A stretch of 64,000 nt of DNA from Tenuifilum sp040752515 (GTDB taxonomy: Bacteria; Bacteroidota; Bacteroidia; Bacteroidales; Tenuifilaceae), in contig JBFMGQ010000011.1 in NCBI GenBank assembly GCA_040752515.1, positions 34,814 through 98,813 on the forward strand, read 5' to 3'. Both the position numbers and the translations under genes were made by a program. Position 1 is the first letter of the stretch, and each line of letters starts with the position of its first letter. The notes below the pieces were generated by a model, which worked only from the letters and a program-made list of their open reading frames with translations, searched no databases and was not told the DNA's origin. This document shows, in pieces, positions 59,791 to 64,000 of the stretch.

Positions 59791-60882
59791 TTATTCTTCG
59801 GCAGCGGCAGCCTTAAGCCTTTCTGCGTTTTCGGCTAGTTGCAATTTATCGATTATCTCTTGCAAGTCGCCATCCATAATGGCTGATAGATTGTATAGGG
59901 TGAGATTTATGCGGTGATCGGTTACTCGCCCTTGAGGGTAATTGTAAGTACGGATTTTGGCCGACCTGTCGCCAGTGGAAACCATTGTTTTACGCTTCGA
60001 TGCAATTTCATCGAGATACTTTTGGTATTCCATGTTATAAAGCCGGGTGCGGAGCTCGGCTAGTGCCTTCTCAAAATTCTTTATCTGCGATTTCTGATCC
60101 TGGCATTGAACCACAATACCGGTGGGGATGTGCGTTAGCCTAATGGCAGAGTACGTGGTGTTAACACTTTGTCCACCAGGGCCGCTTGAGCAGAAGGTGT
60201 CCTTTCGGATATCTTCCATTTTTAGTTCGATATCAAACTCGTCGGCTTCGGGGAGAACGGCTACCGTTGCAGCCGATGTATGAACCCTACCTTGTGTTTC
60301 GGTTTGAGGCACCCGCTGAACGCGATGAACTCCCGATTCGTATTTCAGCACACCGTAAACGCCATTGCCGGTAACGTTCATAATAATTTCCTTATACCCG
60401 CCAACCGTTCCCTCGGAGAAACTGGTAACCTCGTACTTCCAACCTTTCTTTTCAAAGTACTTGGTGTACATGCGGAAAAGGTCTCCGGCAAAAATACTTG
60501 CTTCATCGCCGCCTGTTCCGGCGCGGATTTCCATAACGGCATTTTTCGAGTCTTGCGGATCGGCAGGCAGAAGCAGTATTTTGATTTCTTCTTCCAGCTT
60601 TTCCTGTTCCTGGGTAAGCGATTCTAACTCCATTTTGGCCATCTCGCGGAGTTCTTCATCCTTCTCGTTGACCAGTATCTGCCTCGATGACTCTATGTTG
60701 CTAAGAACGTTCTTGTATTTCTCGTAAGCTTCAACTACAGGCTCCAGCTGTTTGTACTCCTTGTTGAGTGCAACAAATCTTTTCATGTCGGCCATAACTG
60801 CAGGGTCGGTTATCTGCTGGCCAATTTCTTCGAACTTATGCCTAATTCCTTCAAGCTTACGCAGTATAGTGTTATCTGCCAT
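59791..60882 (-). CDS. prfA: Peptide chain release factor 1
   Basis: The 363-residue protein has the peptidyl-tRNA hydrolysis motif GPGGQSVN, the stop-codon recognition motif region PQTETQGRVHTS (PxT equivalent) and an RF-1 N-terminal helical domain. It ends translation at UAA and UAG. It follows purM by 47 bases and has a -7 box TACCTTTG at 60901-60908, so it may also be transcribed separately. Confidence 0.97.
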   Translation of the reverse strand: MADNTILRKLEGIRHKFEEIGQQITDPAVMADMKRFVALNKEYKQLEPVVEAYEKYKNVLSNIESSRQILVNEKDEELREMAKMELESLTQEQEKLEEEIKILLLPADPQDSKNAVMEIRAGTGGDEASIFAGDLFRMYTKYFEKKGWKYEVTSFSEGTVGGYKEIIMNVTGNGVYGVLKYESGVHRVQRVPQTETQGRVHTSAATVAVLPEADEFDIELKMEDIRKDTFCSSGPGGQSVNTTYSAIRLTHIPTGIVVQCQDQKSQIKNFEKALAELRTRLYNMEYQKYLDEIASKRKTMVSTGDRSAKIRTYNYPQGRVTDHRINLTLYNLSAIMDGDLQEIIDKLQLAENAERLKAAAAEE

Positions 60883-60900
60883 ATCAAAAATTTATTGGCA

Positions 60901-60908
60901 CAAAGGTA
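60901..60908 (-). promoter_or_regulatory. -7 promoter element for prfA
   Basis: TACCTTTG on the minus strand matches TAnnTTTG, in the purM-prfA gap 19 bases before the prfA ATG. No clear -33 element. Confidence 0.4.
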
Positions 60909-60929
60909 AACAAAAAATATGTTTTAGAG

Positions 60930-62099
60930 CTAGTAAAGGAATTCCCCAAATGGCGACTTAATGGTTAATTTGTTTGAAGTAGCCTCGGTGCAGTACCCTA
61001 CAACTTGTGCCTCAATATCAAATTCCTTGGCAATCGCTATGATATCGTCGGCAAATTCAGGGTAAACATATATTTCGAACCGATGCCCCATATTGAATAC
61101 CTTGTACATTTCGTGCCAGGGAGTATCGGATTGCTCTTGGATAATCCGGAAAAGGGGAGGCACTGGGAACAGGTTGTCTTTTACCACGTGTAGGTTGTTC
61201 ACAAAGTTCATCACTTTGGTTTGTGCACCACCTGAGCAGTGAACCATGCCATGAATCACCGGTCGGTAGTTGTCTAAAACGGCTTTTATGATTGGGGCGT
61301 AAGTTCTTGTTGGCGATAAAACGAGTTTACCTGCTGTAAGTCCGGTTTCCTCAATTATTTGGTCAAGTTTAAGGTTACCGCTGTAAACTAAATCATCTGG
61401 GACTTGAGGGTCGTAGCTTTCCGGGTACTTTTGGGCAAGGTAGTGACCAAATACATCGTGGCGAGCCGAGGTAAGGCCATTGCTACCCATGCCTCCGTTG
61501 TACTCCTTTTCGTACGAGGCTTTACCGTATGAGGCTAAGCCTATGATTACGTCGCCATCCTGAATGTTGCTGTTTGATATTACCTGACTCCTTTTGATGC
61601 GGGCTGTAACGGTTGAGTCAACTATAACTGTTCGAACCAAATCGCCTACATCGGCGGTTTCGCCACCGGTTAGTACGATGTTGATTCCCATGCTGCGCAT
61701 GGATTGACAAAACTCTTCGGTACCTTCAATTATAGCGGATATTACTTCGCCCGGGATTAGATTCTTATTCCGTCCAATGGTTGACGATAACACGATGTTG
61801 TCAGTAACCCCCACGCACAGCAGGTCGTCGATGTTCATAACAATGGCATCCTGCGCAATGCCTTTCCATACCGACATGTCGCCTGTTTCGCGCCAGTAAA
61901 TGTAAGCCAACGACGATTTGGTGCCGGCACCGTCGGCGTGCATTACTAAGCAGTAATCGGGATCGCCTGTTAGATAATCGGGGACAATCTTGCAGAAAGC
62001 CTTTGGGAATAAACCATTGTCAAGATTGCTTATCGCCTTATGAACATCGTCTTTCGAGGCTGAAACGCCTCGTTGGTCGTATCGTGAAGTGTTGCCCAT
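60930..62099 (-). CDS. purM: Phosphoribosylformylglycinamidine cyclo-ligase (AIR synthetase)
   Basis: The 389-residue protein begins MGNTSRYDQRGVSASKDDVH and contains VMHADGAGTKSSLAY, MNIDDLLCVG and LTGGETADVGDLVRT, all typical of PurM, an ATP-dependent enzyme closing the imidazole ring in purine synthesis. The length is slightly above that of E. coli PurM, with the longer Bacteroidota C-terminus. It heads the purM-prfA-pyrF operon. Confidence 0.93.
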   Translation of the reverse strand: MGNTSRYDQRGVSASKDDVHKAISNLDNGLFPKAFCKIVPDYLTGDPDYCLVMHADGAGTKSSLAYIYWRETGDMSVWKGIAQDAIVMNIDDLLCVGVTDNIVLSSTIGRNKNLIPGEVISAIIEGTEEFCQSMRSMGINIVLTGGETADVGDLVRTVIVDSTVTARIKRSQVISNSNIQDGDVIIGLASYGKASYEKEYNGGMGSNGLTSARHDVFGHYLAQKYPESYDPQVPDDLVYSGNLKLDQIIEETGLTAGKLVLSPTRTYAPIIKAVLDNYRPVIHGMVHCSGGAQTKVMNFVNNLHVVKDNLFPVPPLFRIIQEQSDTPWHEMYKVFNMGHRFEIYVYPEFADDIIAIAKEFDIEAQVVGYCTEATSNKLTIKSPFGEFLY

Positions 62100-62116
62100 G
62101 GGTTAGGTTTTAATGG

Positions 62117-62148
62117 CAAAGGTAACCCATATTTACTATACTACCAAC
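62117..62148 (-). promoter_or_regulatory. Promoter for the purM-prfA-pyrF operon
   Basis: On the minus strand GTTG (plus 62145-62148) and TACCTTTG (plus 62117-62124) with a 20-base spacer; only 17 bases to the purM ATG. The -33 part overlaps the end region of the small upstream gene's gap. Confidence 0.55.
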
Positions 62149-62168
62149 ATGAATTTGTTTGATGATAT

Positions 62169-62528
62169 CTACTTTAAGCCGCCTACAGTAAGTAACTTCT
62201 TTTTCGATTCATTAACCCATTTTACCTCGGCGGGGGTATCTACCAACCAAACCTTTATATCGGCATCTTTTTCTTCGTCAACAAAAATCAGTGAGATGTC
62301 GGCTTCTTTTGGGGTCTCAACTTCCATCATCACACCGGGTTTGGTTATTTCCTTTGCATCGTAAATTATGCAGAAGTGCAGGTCGGCTTTCTCGGGGCTA
62401 TCAACAATAAAAAATTTTACCTGGGCATTCTTGGCATCCTCGGCTTCGTAGAACTTTTGGGCTGCCGATGTGCCGCTATAACCAAGTAAAATCAGAAAAA
62501 CGTATAGTATTTTTACTATTAACCTCAT
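62169..62528 (-). CDS. DUF6150-like small exported protein
   Basis: The 119-residue protein has a signal peptide (about 1-23, ending SAAQKF) and short repeats of the form AQVKFFIVDSPEKADLHF and ADIKVWLVDTPAEVKW, resembling the KVYxVDxxxxAD repeats of DUF6150. Function is unknown. It is preceded by an AT-rich gap of 267 bases (62529-62795) in which no other feature was seen. Confidence 0.65.
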   Translation of the reverse strand: MRLIVKILYVFLILLGYSGTSAAQKFYEAEDAKNAQVKFFIVDSPEKADLHFCIIYDAKEITKPGVMMEVETPKEADISLIFVDEEKDADIKVWLVDTPAEVKWVNESKKKLLTVGGLK

Positions 62529-62795
62529 TGTTGCATATATATACTAATAAGGCATCTATAAGGTTACGTTGCAAGGTAAGATCAATGCAAAACTAACAAT
62601 TTGTTTGAAATGTAATGTGGTAATTACAAATTTAGTGCCAGATAACTTTATTAGTTCTCAGATGAAACAAGAAAGGATTAATTCTTGAAAATCCTTGTTT
62701 AAGAAACTCATATCCATTGGGATATCTTAACTTTAAAAAGCATTTGGATGCAATTTTTTTGTTATACCGGTTATATTTGATTTCCCAAAACGTAA

Positions 62796-63899
62796 TTAAG
62801 AATTAATTAACCTTGGTTCACGAAATAGTATTCTAGAACTAAATTTTGATTTTACTGGTTTCCCATTATGGTAAGCTGGTTTGAATTGATTTAATGACTT
62901 TATTGATTTCAAAGCAAGTTCTGTAATTATATTATCCGGGCTTTTCAATATTTTATGCTCAATAATATTGCCAAATTCATCAATAGTTATTTCGTAGTAA
63001 GCCCATCCAAAATGTTTGCATTTAGTTACATATTCTACGTTAAGTATTAAATTTTGAGAAATAGTTTTATTAATGCCTTCAACCCCATCTATGTACATTG
63101 GTTTGATATCGGGTTCAATAATCGTAGAATCTTCCAAAATACCCAATGCTGATTCAATTGGTCTCCATACATTTTTAATGTAAGAACTTAAAAATGGATA
63201 GTCGTCAATGCTGATGTCATTTTTTAAATTAAATTTTTCACAAGCGTAAACAGAGTAAGGGATAAAAAGCGTATTATTTATCAATTTCACATTTATATTA
63301 ATGTATGAGTCTTTAACTTTCGATTTTATTAATCTATCACTCTTGTATTGATCAAAACCTATTTTTTCATTATTATTTATTATATACCATTTGCCTTCTT
63401 TCTTTTTATTTATGATATAACCATTAATTAACATATTTTGATTTTTAATATCGTTTTGGAATGTATATGAGAATTTAATTTTATTCGAGAAAATATCGTT
63501 TCCATTTTCATCAAAGAATTCAATAAATTTAAAATCGTCATTCTCAAAATTTATTGAAAAGTGTACGAGCCCATTTGGATATCTCCAAATCCATTTTCCC
63601 ATGGGAATATCATTGTTAAATTCACCTCTTGTACACTCTATGCCTGATTCATAATAGAATATAAATAAACCATTCTTTTTACCATTTTCATAATTTCCTT
63701 CAATAATTTTACTCTCATTTATCATATAATCGGAAAATGCTCCATCAAAGTAATTTTTTTCATTGTCCCAGTTGCATATTCTATAGTATTTTGCATCATT
63801 CTCTTTACAAATTTTCCATTCATTATCATAAAATATTTTTACCTTAATTATTTCTCCAAAAGTATAATTTATTATCACTATTGTCCGACTAAAATGCAA
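62796..63899 (-). CDS. MORN-repeat protein with C-terminal TonB-like domain, 5' end unclear
   Basis: The 367-residue frame has MORN-2-type repeats (about 60-130, EGNYENGKKNGLFIFYYESG), a middle region of unknown fold and a TonB C-terminal-like domain (about 300-360, YYEITIDEFGNIIEHKILKS). Related proteins have an N-terminal signal peptide just before the YYDxxWxxC-like segment; here that region (FYDNEWKICKEND) is preceded by a poor signal and the only start codon is TTG 63899; no in-frame ATG exists before about residue 58. The first part may be lost or shifted. Codon use is strikingly AT-rich compared with all other genes in the window. Confidence 0.6.
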   Translation of the reverse strand: MHFSRTIVIINYTFGEIIKVKIFYDNEWKICKENDAKYYRICNWDNEKNYFDGAFSDYMINESKIIEGNYENGKKNGLFIFYYESGIECTRGEFNNDIPMGKWIWRYPNGLVHFSINFENDDFKFIEFFDENGNDIFSNKIKFSYTFQNDIKNQNMLINGYIINKKKEGKWYIINNNEKIGFDQYKSDRLIKSKVKDSYININVKLINNTLFIPYSVYACEKFNLKNDISIDDYPFLSSYIKNVWRPIESALGILEDSTIIEPDIKPMYIDGVEGINKTISQNLILNVEYVTKCKHFGWAYYEITIDEFGNIIEHKILKSPDNIITELALKSIKSLNQFKPAYHNGKPVKSKFSSRILFREPRLINS

Positions 63900-64000
63900 A
63901 TATTGGGTCTTGCGCCAATAAATGCATGATAATCAGATATTAAAATTCATTACTAAAAAGAGACCTCCCCCCTCAAAACAATAGTTGAAGTTGTCCCTGT

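Noticed and set aside
1..64000. CRISPR arrays, insertion sequences, phage genes, toxin-antitoxin or restriction systems
   Set aside because: No spaced direct repeats, transposase, integrase, phage structural or defence-family motifs were found on either strand.

Overview
The window reads as chromosomal DNA of a Bacteroidota bacterium, most likely from the Bacteroidales/Marinilabiliales side of the phylum. The evidence is a SusC/SusD/surface-glycan-binding polysaccharide utilisation locus (PUL), a type IX secretion (T9SS) sorting domain on its GH16 enzyme, a triple-tyrosine sensor-regulator, families largely confined to the phylum (DUF3109, DUF4294, DUF2851, the GlmU-like nucleotidyltransferase), and many upstream regions with the Bacteroidota vegetative promoter (TTTG, 19-20 bp, TAnnTTTG). 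I cannot name a genus. No CRISPR array, insertion sequence, prophage or rRNA was seen.

Layout. 1-9660: end of a flippase-like gene, then AlkD-like repair protein, Bax-inhibitor-1 family protein, ribosomal protein L31 type B, GlmU-like protein, Lon, CoaD with a degenerate thioredoxin-fold protein, and a NUDIX/pyrE pair whose start codons overlap head to head. 9689-14758: MORN-repeat protein, tRNA-Phe, a lipoprotein, and a gpmI-DUF3109-M20 peptidase operon. 15037-28591: a beta-glucan PUL (susC, susD, PKD-type surface lipoprotein, GH3, GH16-T9SS on the minus strand) meeting a triple-tyrosine/LuxR-type regulator tail to tail. 28904-35188: DUF4294, lipoprotein, ElbB, ThpR, a polyprenyl-phosphate sugar transferase, an unrecognised protein, Pcm and an MBL-fold hydrolase. 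35288-41699: GcvP, arginine deiminase, DUF2892, SucC, a TrmH-family methylase. 41837-52539: a TPR/OmpA-like lipoprotein, deoxynucleoside kinase, prolyl oligopeptidase, rpsO-pnp, an RmlD-like reductase, a K+ channel and DUF2851. 52644-56074: tRNA-Pro and an envelope cluster with two L,D-transpeptidases. 56349-62099: an exported peptidase-barrel fusion plus an exported class I amidotransferase-like lipoprotein, then purM-prfA-pyrF. 62169-63899: a small DUF6150-like protein and an AT-rich MORN/TonB-C protein with an unclear 5' end.

How it works together. The PUL carries what is needed to bind (susD and surface lipoprotein), cut (T9SS-exported GH16 of the ExDxxE type), import (SusC) and finish (GH3) a beta-glucan, probably laminarin-like. 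Intercistronic hairpins before both glycosidase genes suggest graded expression. The cell-envelope stretch 52750-58934 is the most promising for new biology: an L,D-transpeptidase operon ending in an unknown membrane-anchored protein, a neighbouring lipoprotein that resembles the helical half of one transpeptidase, and a peptidase fused to a probable outer-membrane barrel. Most remaining genes are housekeeping (coenzyme A, pyrimidine, purine, glycine cleavage, glycolysis, translation, RNA turnover, proteostasis).
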